Shown: positions 23,438 to 32,896, counted from the first letter of the stretch. The stretch: 35,476 bases of DNA from an uncultured Rickettsiales bacterium (GCA_913046825.1 CAJWTF010000021.1:1-35476), one strand, 5' to 3'. A program made the numbers and translations. The notes: a model not told the origin generated them from the letters alone.

Positions 23438-23845
23438 CTATTTCTTCTTCCGGTACATGCGGAGCATGCGTTGGGTCACAATGAACCCACCAAAAATATT
23501 GATTGAGGCCAGGATAACCGCGACGAATCCCAACACTTGCGAGAGATTGACACCGGCGGGTCCAACGGCGATCAGCGCGCCGACGATGATGACTGATGAA
23601 ATTGCGTTGGTAACGCTCATCAGCGGCGAATGCAGTGCCGGTGTGACGTTCCAAACGACGTAATAACCAACAAACACCGCCAACACAAAGACAGCGAATA
23701 GATAGATGAATTCGTTGCCGCCACCGTGGTCTTGATTGACAACGACTTGGGTCGCCTGGCTCAGGACCCCTTCCGCCTGTTGGGCGAGTGCACGAGCCGA
23801 ATTGGCGAGCTCTTCCGCGCTCTCGACCAGCTTTTCCGATTCCAT
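23438..23845 (-). CDS. pntAB: NAD(P) transhydrogenase, alpha-2 subunit
   Basis: A 135-residue membrane subunit holding the domain II helices that in E. coli are fused to the C-terminus of PntA. The first 45 residues are an amphipathic, Ala- and Gln-rich helix. Three to four membrane segments follow ([20 protein letters not shown], and others), with [23 protein letters not shown] and [18 protein letters not shown], the family marks. The ATG at 23845 is given as start; a TTG directly before it (23848) is better spaced from GAGGG and is an alternative. The split into PntAA and PntAB is the Rhodospirillum rubrum arrangement. Confidence 0.94.
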   Translation of the reverse strand: MESEKLVESAEELANSARALAQQAEGVLSQATQVVVNQDHGGGNEFIYLFAVFVLAVFVGYYVVWNVTPALHSPLMSVTNAISSVIIVGALIAVGPAGVNLSQVLGFVAVILASINIFGGFIVTQRMLRMYRKKK

Positions 23846-23863
23846 CAATCGATATCCCTCAGG

Positions 23864-25093
23864 TTAGTCGGCGGAAGCCGCAACTTCATCCGCCTCCGGC
23901 TCATCCGGCGCTTCTTCGGCAGTCGGCGCTTCGGCCGCCGGTTTTGATTGGTCTGTAAGCAATGGGTGAACGATCTCGCCGTCACGGGTCACCAGGGTGC
24001 CCACAACCGTCTCGTCCTCCATGTCTATATTGAAACCACCGCTTTCCTTGTCGATCAGCGGCGTTAGAAAATTCAACAAGTTCTTGGCGAACAATCTGCT
24101 GGTATCGGTCGCGATGCGGCTTGGCGTATTCGCGTGACCGACGATCTTCACGCCGTTCTTCAGCACCACTTTGTCGATCTGCGACAATGCGCAGTTGCCA
24201 CCAGATTCAACTGCCAAATCAACGATTACCGAACCCTGCTTCATGGATGCGACCATCTCGGCGCTGATGAGCTCGGGTGCCGGACGCCCAGGAATAAGGG
24301 CGGTGCAAATCACGATGTCTTGCTTCGCTAACGTTTCCGCAATCAACGCCGCTTGTTTTTCCTTATAGGTGCTGCTCATTTCCTTGGCGTAGCCACCCCC
24401 CGTCTGAGCTTGCTCGAATTCTTCATCTTGTACGGCAACGAATGTCGCACCCAGGGATTCAACTTGTTCCTTCGTCGCGGGGCGCACATCGGTGGCGGAC
24501 ACCACTGCACCCAGACGCCGCGCCGTCGCAATCGCCTGCAAACCGGCAACACCCGCTCCCATGATCAGGACCCGCGCCGGCGGTACCGTTCCGGCGGCGG
24601 TCATCATCATTGGAAAGGCGCGGCCAAATTCCGAGGCCGCGTCCAGGACCGCCTTATATCCGGACAAATTCGATTGCGAGGATAGAACGTCCATGGATTG
24701 CGCGCGGCTGATCCGCGGCATCAATTCCATGGCGAACCCCGTCACGCCAGCGCCCGCCATCGCGGCAACGAAATCGGCGTCGCTCAACGCATTCATTTGA
24801 CAGATCAAAGTCTGTCCGCTTTTGAAGGCTGCCAATTCGTCCTGCTGTTCGCCGGTGATCATCGGCCGCTGCACTTTCAGCACTAAATCCGCGCCATTCA
24901 ACGCAGCACCGGCGGAAGCGGCGATAGAAGCGCCCGCGGCCTTGAATTCCGCATCCGGAATGCTGGAACCTTGGCCTGCTCCTTTTTCAACGGAGACGTC
25001 TACGCCTAGATCGACGAATTTCTTGACGGTCTCGGCAGAGGCCGCGACACGCGCTTCATGAGCCCGCCGTTCCTTTAGGATGGCGATTTTCAT
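23864..25093 (-). CDS. pntAA: NAD(P) transhydrogenase, alpha-1 subunit
   Basis: A 409-residue soluble NAD(H)-binding subunit (domain I). The N-terminus MKIAILKERRAHEARVAASA, the loop QSNLSGYKAVLDAA, the Rossmann motif MGAGVAGLQAIATARRLGA near residue 170, and SATDVRPATKEQVESLGA are all as in PntA/alanine dehydrogenase relatives. The last 40 residues are an Ala-, Glu- and Pro-rich tail instead of membrane helices, which are supplied by PntAB. The ATG at 25093 is chosen since MKIA is the family start; an in-frame start at 25174 is not conserved. It is first of three genes. The 144 nt before it hold no recognised regulatory site. Confidence 0.95.
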   Translation of the reverse strand: MKIAILKERRAHEARVAASAETVKKFVDLGVDVSVEKGAGQGSSIPDAEFKAAGASIAASAGAALNGADLVLKVQRPMITGEQQDELAAFKSGQTLICQMNALSDADFVAAMAGAGVTGFAMELMPRISRAQSMDVLSSQSNLSGYKAVLDAASEFGRAFPMMMTAAGTVPPARVLIMGAGVAGLQAIATARRLGAVVSATDVRPATKEQVESLGATFVAVQDEEFEQAQTGGGYAKEMSSTYKEKQAALIAETLAKQDIVICTALIPGRPAPELISAEMVASMKQGSVIVDLAVESGGNCALSQIDKVVLKNGVKIVGHANTPSRIATDTSRLFAKNLLNFLTPLIDKESGGFNIDMEDETVVGTLVTRDGEIVHPLLTDQSKPAAEAPTAEEAPDEPEADEVAASAD

Positions 25094-25237
25094 ATACTTC
25101 AGTCCCCTTCGTGGCCTGGCGCTCCAGTATCGGAGGCAAATTGCCAGCAAGCGAAGGGCTTGCCAAGCGCCCACCGTACAAATTTACGTGCGTTGATTGG
25201 TCGCGTCGGTTTTGCACCAACCGCGAGAGAACTCAAG

Positions 25238-25540
25238 TTAGCTCGATGCCGGCTTCATTTCCACTTCAACGAAGACGAATTCGTAGTCATTGGCATTGGT
25301 AACATTGTGCTCCACCCCGACCCCGCGGCCGTAAGACACCCCGGCCGTGAGTTCCGCGTAATGCTCGCCGTCTGAATCCTTCAAAAGCAATTTCCCGGTC
25401 GTCATTGGCACCACCACATAGTCGTACTCATGACGGTGCCAGCCGGTCGCCGCACCTGGTGCAAATCGCCATTCGGTTACTTTCGCACGGTCCGTATCCA
25501 ATTGTACGGTCGGAACGGCCGCCAATGCTCCATCATTCAT
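25238..25540 (-). CDS. Small cupin-domain protein
   Basis: A 100-residue single-cupin protein. The first cupin motif reads PGAATGWHRHEYDYVVVPMTTG (about 28-49), with the His-x-His metal pair at 35 and 37, and the second motif has GVEHNVTN with a further His. Such small cupins bind a metal and serve as dioxygenases, isomerases or sensors; no function can be assigned. It begins 4 nt after the stop of the TPR protein on the same strand, with GAGGGG upstream, so it is the second gene of a two-gene operon. Confidence 0.88.
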   Translation of the reverse strand: MNDGALAAVPTVQLDTDRAKVTEWRFAPGAATGWHRHEYDYVVVPMTTGKLLLKDSDGEHYAELTAGVSYGRGVGVEHNVTNANDYEFVFVEVEMKPASS

Positions 25541-25544
25541 TATT

Positions 25545-26909
25545 CTACCCCTCAGCTACCATTTCGAACGCAATATAGCACCGCGTCCCACCAGTGGCGG
25601 GGAGACGGCGATATACATATGACGGGAATAGCATCAATTGGCCGTTTACTGGCTCAAACGATTTGAACGGCGGCGCGATGCTATAGGCCCAGTTCTCCGG
25701 CGGCGCGCCAAGCTCAACGATCCCGTCTTCCGCTTTGACGGCATAGAGGCCCCCGAGCCATCCTTCGACACCAAGGTGAGCGAATTGAAATCCATGCGGC
25801 TCAAGCGTTACCGACCATCCGGAAAGACGCCATCGATCGGGAAGATGTCCAATCAGCGGGTGATTGGGATCGTCTGGAAGATCGCCAATATAAGCGCGGA
25901 CAGCCTCATCGATACGCTCCATCAAGAGTGCGACCCCTGGCCCCGGTCGAAAGAACAACGACGTCGATTGTTTTCCATTCCGGGTCACCTGTCGATCAGG
26001 GTCGTATTCCGGCTCGAAAAGTAGTTCTACTTCTTCCGATAGGGCGCCGTTGAATGCTTCAATCGTGCCAAACGCGGTGGGAACGGCGACATCAACGCAC
26101 TGAACGAGGCCCTCCAGCGCCAACAAGCGTTCCGCCGCGGGCCGCGAGCCCGTCTCGTTGAGCAGCAATGCGCGGCAGGCGACAAGCCCACTGTGATACG
26201 GGTGCGACGCCATATATGCATCGCAAGTGGAGAGAGCACTTCGCGCCTCGCCGGCGGAGAGCAGAGCGCGGGCAAGCGCAATATGATGATCCGCTTCCTC
26301 GGGCGCCAACCCAACCGCCCGGCGGCAACATTCAACCGCTTCAGCGGGATCGCCATGATCGGCCAAGGCCTCCCCAAGCTTGGCATGCAACACCGCCCAA
26401 CCGGGCTCCAGCGTCACCGCTTGCCGGTATGCGTCTAACGATGCTTCTCCTTGGCCCATCGCGCGCTGCGCTTCCGCCATATTGAAGACGAGCATCGCTG
26501 CCTCTGGCGCCAATTCGACGCTCTTGCGATAAATCTCCACCGCTTCCGCATAGCGGCCTAGCAACTGCAGAACCGCGCCTAAATTGACATGCGGGTCAAT
26601 GAAATCCGGGGCCAGTTCCGTCGCGCGTCTATAAGCGTCGGCGGCTTCCTCGAACTGCTCTTCCATGGCAAGTACATTGCCGAGTTCGGTGTGATAGGGC
26701 GCTGCATCCGGCGCGATCTCGGCGGCGCGGGCGATCAACTCTAAGGCCTGTTCGCTTTTCCCCAATGTGACGCAAGTCCGGCCTAGCATATAATAAGCCT
26801 GATGGCATTGCGGGTCGGCAGTAATCATTTCACCGCAAATATCTGCGACCGCATCCAAGCGGCCGGCAATGAACTCTTCTTCCGCTTTAGCGAGCTGCCG
26901 TTCAAGCAT
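25545..26909 (-). CDS. TPR protein with C-terminal 2OG-Fe(II) oxygenase-like domain lacking metal ligands
   Basis: A 454-residue protein. About six TPR repeats fill residues 20-250 (AYYMLGRTCVTLGKSEQALE, PYHTELGNVLAMEEQFEEAA, and others). The C-terminal part, about 270-454, resembles the 2OG-Fe(II) oxygenase domain of TPR proteins: QSTSLFFRPG, WRLSGWSVTLEPHGFQFAHLG, GWLGGLYAV and LMLFPSYVYRRLPATGG. The family normally has H-x-H and a distal H in F-P-S-x-x-x-H. Here His378 is kept, but the second position is Gly and the distal His is replaced by Arg. Oxygenase activity is thus unlikely. The ATG at 26909 is preferred over the GTG at 26957 for its GGAGG 8 nt upstream. Confidence 0.85.
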   Translation of the reverse strand: MLERQLAKAEEEFIAGRLDAVADICGEMITADPQCHQAYYMLGRTCVTLGKSEQALELIARAAEIAPDAAPYHTELGNVLAMEEQFEEAADAYRRATELAPDFIDPHVNLGAVLQLLGRYAEAVEIYRKSVELAPEAAMLVFNMAEAQRAMGQGEASLDAYRQAVTLEPGWAVLHAKLGEALADHGDPAEAVECCRRAVGLAPEEADHHIALARALLSAGEARSALSTCDAYMASHPYHSGLVACRALLLNETGSRPAAERLLALEGLVQCVDVAVPTAFGTIEAFNGALSEEVELLFEPEYDPDRQVTRNGKQSTSLFFRPGPGVALLMERIDEAVRAYIGDLPDDPNHPLIGHLPDRWRLSGWSVTLEPHGFQFAHLGVEGWLGGLYAVKAEDGIVELGAPPENWAYSIAPPFKSFEPVNGQLMLFPSYVYRRLPATGGTRCYIAFEMVAEG

Positions 26910-27002
26910 CTGGGAACCTCCGGCGGCGAACCTATCAGCAGCTTCGCGAGGTGTCACGGCAGCAGAATTGAAGGTTTGGTGAAATAATGCGACACTTCCG
27001 GA

Positions 27003-27191
27003 ATGACATGGATTAGACGTAATTTTCGCACCTCAGAAATTACTGTTATCGGCGTCTTGTTGGCGATCATAATGACGGGGATCTTCTCGGAAGGTGCCCG
27101 CGCAGCAGGCTTCGGCTTGTTCCGGCAAATCGCGGATACCTATCTCATAATGTTCATCGACTCGATGAGCATGGGTTTCATCTGCTTTTAA
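27003..27191 (+). CDS. Hypothetical small membrane or secreted protein
   Basis: A possible 62-residue protein with a basic start (MTWIRRNFRTSEI), one hydrophobic segment (TVIGVLLAIIMTGIF, 14-28) and an A-R-A-A sequence that could be a signal-peptidase site. A second hydrophobic stretch lies near the C-terminus. No family is recognised. It fills most of the gap between the divergent-facing starts and ends of the TPR and ABC1 genes. No clear Shine-Dalgarno site precedes it, so it may be spurious or another remnant. Confidence 0.35.
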   Translation: MTWIRRNFRTSEITVIGVLLAIIMTGIFSEGARAAGFGLFRQIADTYLIMFIDSMSMGFICF

Positions 27192-27200
27192 TTCTGTAAG

Positions 27201-28538
27201 TTAGCGAAGCTCGACGCTTTTTAGCGCGGTGGATTGCCGTTCCGCGAGTGTCCTCTCGTCGAAATCGTCGATCAAACCGTGAAACATTTCGTGCCAATTG
27301 ATCTCCGCCTTTAGATGCATGAAGACAGACCCCAAACCGATGGCGGCGCGGTCCATGAATACAAATTCTCGGGGCGGCCTCACGCCGCCAAGTTTCCGCA
27401 GTTCCGCATGGACCTTGTTCGCGATGCCGGCCCCGTAAAGGCCGCTGTCGCTTTCCTGAATTTTCTGGACTTGGTCCTTGAGCAGCGGTGCATAGACGAA
27501 CTCCGCCCAAATATTCAACACGTCCAGCAACTCATCTGAAATATCCGCAAATCCCCAAGTCTCATAGGCATGTGCGGCTCGGCCCCGGTCATTGTCGCGA
27601 AGTGCGTAATAGAGGTCGATCACACCGCGCACAAAGGACGGCTCGAAGACCCGCACGCAACCGAAATCCATCAAATTGATCGCATGGTCAGCGCGCACGC
27701 TGTAATTGCCTAGATGCGGGTCCCCATGGATCACCGCGTATTCGTAGAAGGGGACATACCAGGCCCGGAACATATTTGCCGCAACCGCGTTGCGGGCTTC
27801 CAGCGGCGCTTCGGCAAACGACATCAAAGGCACCCCATCGAGCCAGCTCATGGTCAGAAGCCGGTCGCTCGAGAGCTCGGCGACACGTTCCGGCACATGC
27901 ACGCCCGACGTCGCCGCCAACATCGCGTGGTAAAGCGCCATATGCTTGCCTTCGAGTTCGTAGTCGAGCTCCTCTCTTAGTCGGGCAGAAATTTCCGCGT
28001 GGATGTTGCTGGTGTCGACAGCTTTGTCCGTCCGGGCGTAAACGCGAAATACCAAATCGAGTTGGGTGAGATCGGCTTCGACGGCAGCCGACATATCGGG
28101 GTATTGAAGTTTGCAGGCGAGTTGGGCGCCGTCGTGTCCCGTAGCACGGTGGACCTGACCGAGTGAGGCCGCATGGGCGGCTTCGCGCTCGAATTCAGCG
28201 AAGCAGCGACGCCAATCGCCACCGAGCTCCGCCGCCATCCGCCGCCGCACGAAGGGCCATCCCATCGAAGGCGCGTCGGACTGCAGCTGTTTCAGTTCTT
28301 GGACGTATTCATCAGGCAAAGCATCAGGGATCGTAGCCATCAATTGCGCGACTTTCATCAGCGGCCCTTTCAGACCACCAAGCGCCGCTGTCAATTCCCC
28401 TGCATGCTTTTCCTTATCGAGACCGAGACCTAAATAACGTGACCCCACGAACCGCGCCGCCAATCCGCCAACCGCACCACCAACCCGCGCATAGCGCCGG
28501 GCGCGCCGTCCGAGCGTATTGTCTTCGGAATCCGACAT
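27201..28538 (-). CDS. ABC1/AarF (UbiB-like) atypical kinase
   Basis: A 445-residue protein of the ABC1/ADCK/UbiB family of atypical kinases or ATPases linked to ubiquinone synthesis. Motifs are LKGPLMKVAQL (the family's K-x-G-Q region, with Ala for Gly), AASLGQVHRA, the Lys in ACKLQYPD, HGDPHLGN (271-278), and MDFG a little later. There are no clear membrane helices at the C-terminus, unlike canonical UbiB. The ATG at 28538 is chosen; an in-frame start at 28619 would overlap the preceding gene by 56 nt. It is the last gene of the pepF-dadA2-dadA1 operon. A link to electron flow from the DadA-like enzymes to quinone is an inference. Confidence 0.9.
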   Translation of the reverse strand: MSDSEDNTLGRRARRYARVGGAVGGLAARFVGSRYLGLGLDKEKHAGELTAALGGLKGPLMKVAQLMATIPDALPDEYVQELKQLQSDAPSMGWPFVRRRMAAELGGDWRRCFAEFEREAAHAASLGQVHRATGHDGAQLACKLQYPDMSAAVEADLTQLDLVFRVYARTDKAVDTSNIHAEISARLREELDYELEGKHMALYHAMLAATSGVHVPERVAELSSDRLLTMSWLDGVPLMSFAEAPLEARNAVAANMFRAWYVPFYEYAVIHGDPHLGNYSVRADHAINLMDFGCVRVFEPSFVRGVIDLYYALRDNDRGRAAHAYETWGFADISDELLDVLNIWAEFVYAPLLKDQVQKIQESDSGLYGAGIANKVHAELRKLGGVRPPREFVFMDRAAIGLGSVFMHLKAEINWHEMFHGLIDDFDERTLAERQSTALKSVELR

Positions 28539-28563
28539 TAAGCGCAGCGCCCCGTATCCATGC

Positions 28564-29820
28564 CTACCAGCGGTCCGGGCGATAAGGGTCGAGATTAATA
28601 CCCGGGTCCCGCCCCGCAACCAGATCGGCGGTGATCCGCCCCATTACCGGCCCTAGCGTCATGCCTACATGCGATCCGCCGGAGGCAAAATAGACCCCTT
28701 CCGCACCGGCTATCTCACCGAGGATCGGGCGCGTATCCGGGGTGGATGGTCGAAAGCCCATCCAGTTCGACATCTCACGGGGATCCAATTGCGGCAAAAC
28801 GCGTTTGGCAAACGGGATCATCGCGCGGATGCGGCGATAGTCCGGCGGCAACTCAACACCACCGAGTTCGACACCGCTCGTCACTCGCAAACCATATTCC
28901 ATCGGCAATAGGAATACGGAATGATCCCCGAGCAATACCGGCCGCCGCAGCGTCGGCTCCGGTTGCGGCAACATGACATGATATCCCCGCTCCGCATCCA
29001 GCAGCATCCGTTTGCCCAGCATGCGCGCTATCTGGCGCGACCATGCACCCGCCGCGACGATCAGCCGGTCGGCAGCGTGCGCGCCCTTGTCTGTGGATAC
29101 CGACCACGTAGCGCCATCCTTACCGAGCCCGGTGACTTGCTCTTGCAGGATGGTTCCGCCCTTTTGCTCGAACAATTCGGCAAAGCGTTTTGTGAGGTCG
29201 CCAGGATGGCGTATCATCGCGTGATTTTCGATATAGACCGCGTGTTTAAAATCGATACCGAAAGCGGGCTCCATCTGTCGAATTTCCTCACCCGGTAGAA
29301 TGTCGATCTTATGCCCACACGCCTGCATCAATTCCCGCTCGCGGGCACTATTGTTGAAACTCACATCACTTTCATAGACTTGGAGAATGCCGTTGCGGGA
29401 GACCATCGATTCAGCGTCCGCCTCAGCTATCAATTCGTTGTAAGGCGCAAGCGCTAAATTCAGCAGATCGGTCTTGGCCTGCGCATTCGCGCGTATCTTC
29501 TCCGCCGTGCTGTTGCGGATCAGATCGATCAGCCATGGCGTCAATTGCGGCAAGTAAGACCAGCGGATGCTCAAGGGGCCGGTCGGATCCATCAGCATCT
29601 TCGGTACGCGCTTCAGAATATCCGGGCGCGCGGTCGGCACGCAGGATGTCAGTGCGATCGTACCCGCATTGCCAAAAGACGCCGCTTCTCCGACCCCGCG
29701 CGGATCGAGTACCGTGACCTTGTGGCCGTCCCGCTGCAGATAAAGCGCCGCGCCGATCCCGACGATCCCCGCGCCGATAACCACAATGGCTTTCGGCTCC
29801 GATGTTTGCTGCTCGCTCAT
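28564..29820 (-). CDS. DadA-like FAD-dependent amino-acid dehydrogenase, copy 1
   Basis: A 418-residue flavoprotein of the DAO superfamily, expected to oxidise D-amino acids and pass electrons to the respiratory chain. The N-terminus has VVIGAGIVGIGAALYLQRDG (FAD site) and DPRGVGEAASFGNAG. Late in the protein GYHVMLP, LRVTSGVEL, WMGFRPSTPDTRPILGE and YFASGGSHVGMTLGP complete the fold. It is followed by the ABC1 gene and preceded, 16 nt away, by a paralogue that shares the same motifs throughout. The true substrate may be D-amino acids, sarcosine-like compounds or opines. Confidence 0.92.
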   Translation of the reverse strand: MSEQQTSEPKAIVVIGAGIVGIGAALYLQRDGHKVTVLDPRGVGEAASFGNAGTIALTSCVPTARPDILKRVPKMLMDPTGPLSIRWSYLPQLTPWLIDLIRNSTAEKIRANAQAKTDLLNLALAPYNELIAEADAESMVSRNGILQVYESDVSFNNSARERELMQACGHKIDILPGEEIRQMEPAFGIDFKHAVYIENHAMIRHPGDLTKRFAELFEQKGGTILQEQVTGLGKDGATWSVSTDKGAHAADRLIVAAGAWSRQIARMLGKRMLLDAERGYHVMLPQPEPTLRRPVLLGDHSVFLLPMEYGLRVTSGVELGGVELPPDYRRIRAMIPFAKRVLPQLDPREMSNWMGFRPSTPDTRPILGEIAGAEGVYFASGGSHVGMTLGPVMGRITADLVAGRDPGINLDPYRPDRW

Positions 29821-29836
29821 TCTCGTTCTTTCCTTC

Positions 29837-31099
29837 TTACCAGCGGTTTGGCCGGAACGGTGTCAAATCCACTCCAGAGTCTCTGCCGGCGACCAAGTCG
29901 GCGATAATCCGCCCGAATGTTGGGCCCAACGTCATGCCGATGTGAGCACCCCCGGTCGCGAAATAGAGCCCATCCCGCCCGGGCACACCGCCCAGGATCG
30001 GAACCGTGTCCGGCGTCGAAGGGCGACGGCCCATCCAGATCGATTGCTCGTCCACCTGCAAACGTTTGACGTAGCCGCTCACTTGCCCGATCGCCCTTCG
30101 TATGCGGCGATAATCGGGCGGGGCGTCGATCCCTGCCAGCTCAACCCCGGTTGATACCCGATAGCCAGTTTCCATCGGCGACATCATGAGACCCTCTTCA
30201 CCAAAATGCACGGATCGGTTCAGACCCGGCTCTACGCTCGGCAGCATCACGTGATATCCGCGCTCGGTATCCAGTAACAGTTTGACGCCGACCATCTTCG
30301 CGATCCCCCGCGACCACGCTCCCGCCGCCACGACGACGATATCGGCGATGGCTTCCCCGCCATCGGTCGTCACACGCCATTTTCCCTCCGGCGTTCCCGC
30401 CAGACCGGTCACCGCCTCAGGCTTCAATGTTCCACCCCTCGCGATAAAATCTTGAGCGAAGACTTCAGTCAACCGGCCAGGATTACGGATATTGCGGCTG
30501 TCGGTGGAGAAGATCGCGTGCGGGAACAGAGGCTCCAACACCGGCTCCATCTGTCGAATCTCGTCCGTATTCAGCAGTTCGTATGATCGGCCCGTCAGGT
30601 CCATCAAGTCGATCTCGCGAGCCTTCATCTGCTCAAATGCGCTGTCCGTTCGGAAGACCCGCAGCATTCCACCCGCATAGATCAGATCTTCCGCACCGGT
30701 CTGATCGATAAGTGGCCGGAAATCTTCCCAAGCACGGTTCAACAGAATCGATTTTACAATCGCGTTCCGGCGAATGCGGTCTGGGGCACTATTGCGCACC
30801 AAGGACAGAAGCCACGGCGTCAATTGCGGCAAGTAAGACCAGCGCAAACTAAGGGCCCCCGCCGGGTCCATCAGCATCTTCGGCACCCTCAATAGGATAT
30901 CGGGCGTCGCCGTGGGGATCGTCGCGTAGGTCGCGATCAATCCTGCATTGCCGAAAGACGTCATAGAGCCCGGCGGCTCCGGGTCCAAGATAGTGACTGC
31001 ATGCCCGTCGCGTTGCAGATAAAGCGCGGTGGATACACCGGCGATCCCCGCACCAATAACAATGGCCGATTTCGGTAGTGTCTCGGTGCGGTCGTCCAT
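29837..31099 (-). CDS. DadA-like FAD-dependent amino-acid dehydrogenase, copy 2
   Basis: A 420-residue paralogue of the next gene downstream. It has the same FAD motif (IVIGAGIAGVSTALYLQRDG), DPEPPGSMTSFGNAGLI, PKMLMDPAGALSLRWSYLPQ and the C-terminal WMGRRPSTPDTVPILGG and FATGGAHIGMTLGP. The two differ most in the middle (about residues 110-260), where the substrate site lies, so they probably act on different amino acids. A tandem duplication followed by divergence is the simplest history. It lies 18 nt downstream of pepF in one operon. An N-acyl-D-amino-acid deacylase-like gene starts at the left edge of the window; a link is only speculation. Confidence 0.92.
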   Translation of the reverse strand: MDDRTETLPKSAIVIGAGIAGVSTALYLQRDGHAVTILDPEPPGSMTSFGNAGLIATYATIPTATPDILLRVPKMLMDPAGALSLRWSYLPQLTPWLLSLVRNSAPDRIRRNAIVKSILLNRAWEDFRPLIDQTGAEDLIYAGGMLRVFRTDSAFEQMKAREIDLMDLTGRSYELLNTDEIRQMEPVLEPLFPHAIFSTDSRNIRNPGRLTEVFAQDFIARGGTLKPEAVTGLAGTPEGKWRVTTDGGEAIADIVVVAAGAWSRGIAKMVGVKLLLDTERGYHVMLPSVEPGLNRSVHFGEEGLMMSPMETGYRVSTGVELAGIDAPPDYRRIRRAIGQVSGYVKRLQVDEQSIWMGRRPSTPDTVPILGGVPGRDGLYFATGGAHIGMTLGPTFGRIIADLVAGRDSGVDLTPFRPNRW

Positions 31100-31117
31100 C
31101 AGTGTTACTGGACCTCG

Positions 31118-32896
31118 TTACATCGTCGTTTCAAGTTCGTCGATCAGATCTTCGACAACGGTCAGGCCCTTATCCCAGAATACAGGATCGGTCGCATCCA
31201 AGCCAAAGGGCGCCAACAATTCCTTATGACGCAGGGTACCGCCCGCCCGCAGCATTTCCAGATATTTATCGGCAAATCCCGCTTCCGCATCCTGATAGAC
31301 AGAATACAGCGCATTCACCAAACAATCCCCAAAGGCATACGCGTAGACATAAAACGGCGAATGAATGAAATGCGGAATGTACGCCCAGTAGTGGCGATAA
31401 TCATCGTGGTAGCGGAAGACCGGGCCTAAGCTCTCCTTCTGCACCTTCATCCAAATTTTACCGATATCTTCGGCGGTCAACTCGCTCTCTTGGCGGGCGT
31501 CGTGGATGTCGCGTTCGAAAATACAGAAGGCGGTCTGGCGGACCACCGTGTTGATCATATCCTCTACCTTGCCCGCTAGCATGGCGCGGCGCGATACCGG
31601 ATCGTCGGTCGCCTTCAACATCGATTGGAAGGTCAGCATCTCGCCGAAGACGCTCGCGGTCTCTGCTAAGGTCAACGGCGTATCCGCCATCAAATGCCCT
31701 TGATCGGCTGCCAAGACTTGGTGTACGCCATGTCCCAGCTCATGGGCCAAAGTCATGACATCCCTTGTCTTGCCCTGATAATTCAACAGCAGGTAAGGGT
31801 GAGCCGAGGGCACGGTCGGGTGCGCGAACGCGCCGGACGCTTTACCCGCGCGCACCGGCGCATCGATCCAGGCATTGTCGAAAAACCGCTCGCCGATATT
31901 CGACAACTCAGCGGAAAAGGCGCCGTAGGCCGTCAACACCGTGTCCCGCGCATCGTTCCAAGGCACGATGCGGTCGTCCCTGTCCGGTGGCGGCGCGTTG
32001 CGGTCCCAGTAATCAAGCTGATCAACCCCTAACCAGCGGGCCTTGATACCGTAATAACGATGAGAAAGTCGCGGATAGGCCGCCTGCACCGCCGACAACA
32101 GCGCATCGACGACATCGTCCTCGACGAAATTAGACAGGTTGCGCGCGGAAATCGGCCGTGCAAATCCGCGCCAACGGTCCTCGATCTGTTTGTCCTTGGC
32201 CAAGGTATTAGTGATCAACGCAAAGGGACGAATGTTATCACCCAGTACTTTGCCGACCGACTGTGCCGCCTCGCGCCGGTTGTCGCCGTCAGGATCGCTC
32301 AAACGATCGAGGATTTGCGTCTCTGTCAGTTCATGCCCCTTAAACGGAAATCGGAGATCGGCGATTGTCTCATCGAATAACCGCACCCAAGACGACCGCC
32401 CGGCCACGGATTTCTCCAACAATAGTTTTTCGATTTCATCCGATAATTGATAATTTCGATAAGCGCGCATATCTCTGAGCCATGGGCGGTACTTCGCCAA
32501 CTCGGGCGCGGCACATTTCCGCTCAAGATCGTCTTCCTCGATGCGGCGCAGCTCCAATTCAAAAAACAACGTGACGGTCGCGATCTCGTTTACTTTCTCC
32601 TGCATGGTTTGATAGAACCGGCCCGTCTCCGGATCGGTGACATTGCCCGCGTAAACCAGATGCGCGTAGCTTATGATCCGGCCAAGGCGTTCTTGTTGGC
32701 GCTCGTATTCGGCAAGCGCGGCACCAAGCGCTGCTCCAGCTAAATCCGCAACGTGATCCTTGAATTCGCCTGCGAAGGCATCGGCATCCTCCACCGCCGC
32801 CGACAAGTCGCCTTTTAACTCAGGTGACTCACGCCCCGAATAAAGATCCGCTAAATCCCATGTGGGAAGTTCGCCCAGCTGTGCCGCGTCGTTCAT
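31118..32896 (-). CDS. pepF: Oligoendopeptidase F (M3 family)
   Basis: A 592-residue zinc metallopeptidase of family M3 that cuts cytosolic oligopeptides. The zinc motif is HELGH (385-389; ligands His385 and His389, base Glu386) in LAHELGHGVHQ, with the distal Glu in LAETASVFGEML. The helical N-terminal lid and the C-terminal FIHSPFYVYAYAFGDCLVNALY, with substrate-binding Tyr residues, are as in PepF. The ATG at 32896 is chosen since GGAGG lies 6 nt before it; an upstream in-frame start at 32959 has no support. It heads an operon with the two DadA-like genes and the ABC1 gene, so peptide breakdown may feed amino-acid oxidation. It is divergent from fadD. Confidence 0.95.
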   Translation of the reverse strand: MNDAAQLGELPTWDLADLYSGRESPELKGDLSAAVEDADAFAGEFKDHVADLAGAALGAALAEYERQQERLGRIISYAHLVYAGNVTDPETGRFYQTMQEKVNEIATVTLFFELELRRIEEDDLERKCAAPELAKYRPWLRDMRAYRNYQLSDEIEKLLLEKSVAGRSSWVRLFDETIADLRFPFKGHELTETQILDRLSDPDGDNRREAAQSVGKVLGDNIRPFALITNTLAKDKQIEDRWRGFARPISARNLSNFVEDDVVDALLSAVQAAYPRLSHRYYGIKARWLGVDQLDYWDRNAPPPDRDDRIVPWNDARDTVLTAYGAFSAELSNIGERFFDNAWIDAPVRAGKASGAFAHPTVPSAHPYLLLNYQGKTRDVMTLAHELGHGVHQVLAADQGHLMADTPLTLAETASVFGEMLTFQSMLKATDDPVSRRAMLAGKVEDMINTVVRQTAFCIFERDIHDARQESELTAEDIGKIWMKVQKESLGPVFRYHDDYRHYWAYIPHFIHSPFYVYAYAFGDCLVNALYSVYQDAEAGFADKYLEMLRAGGTLRHKELLAPFGLDATDPVFWDKGLTVVEDLIDELETTM

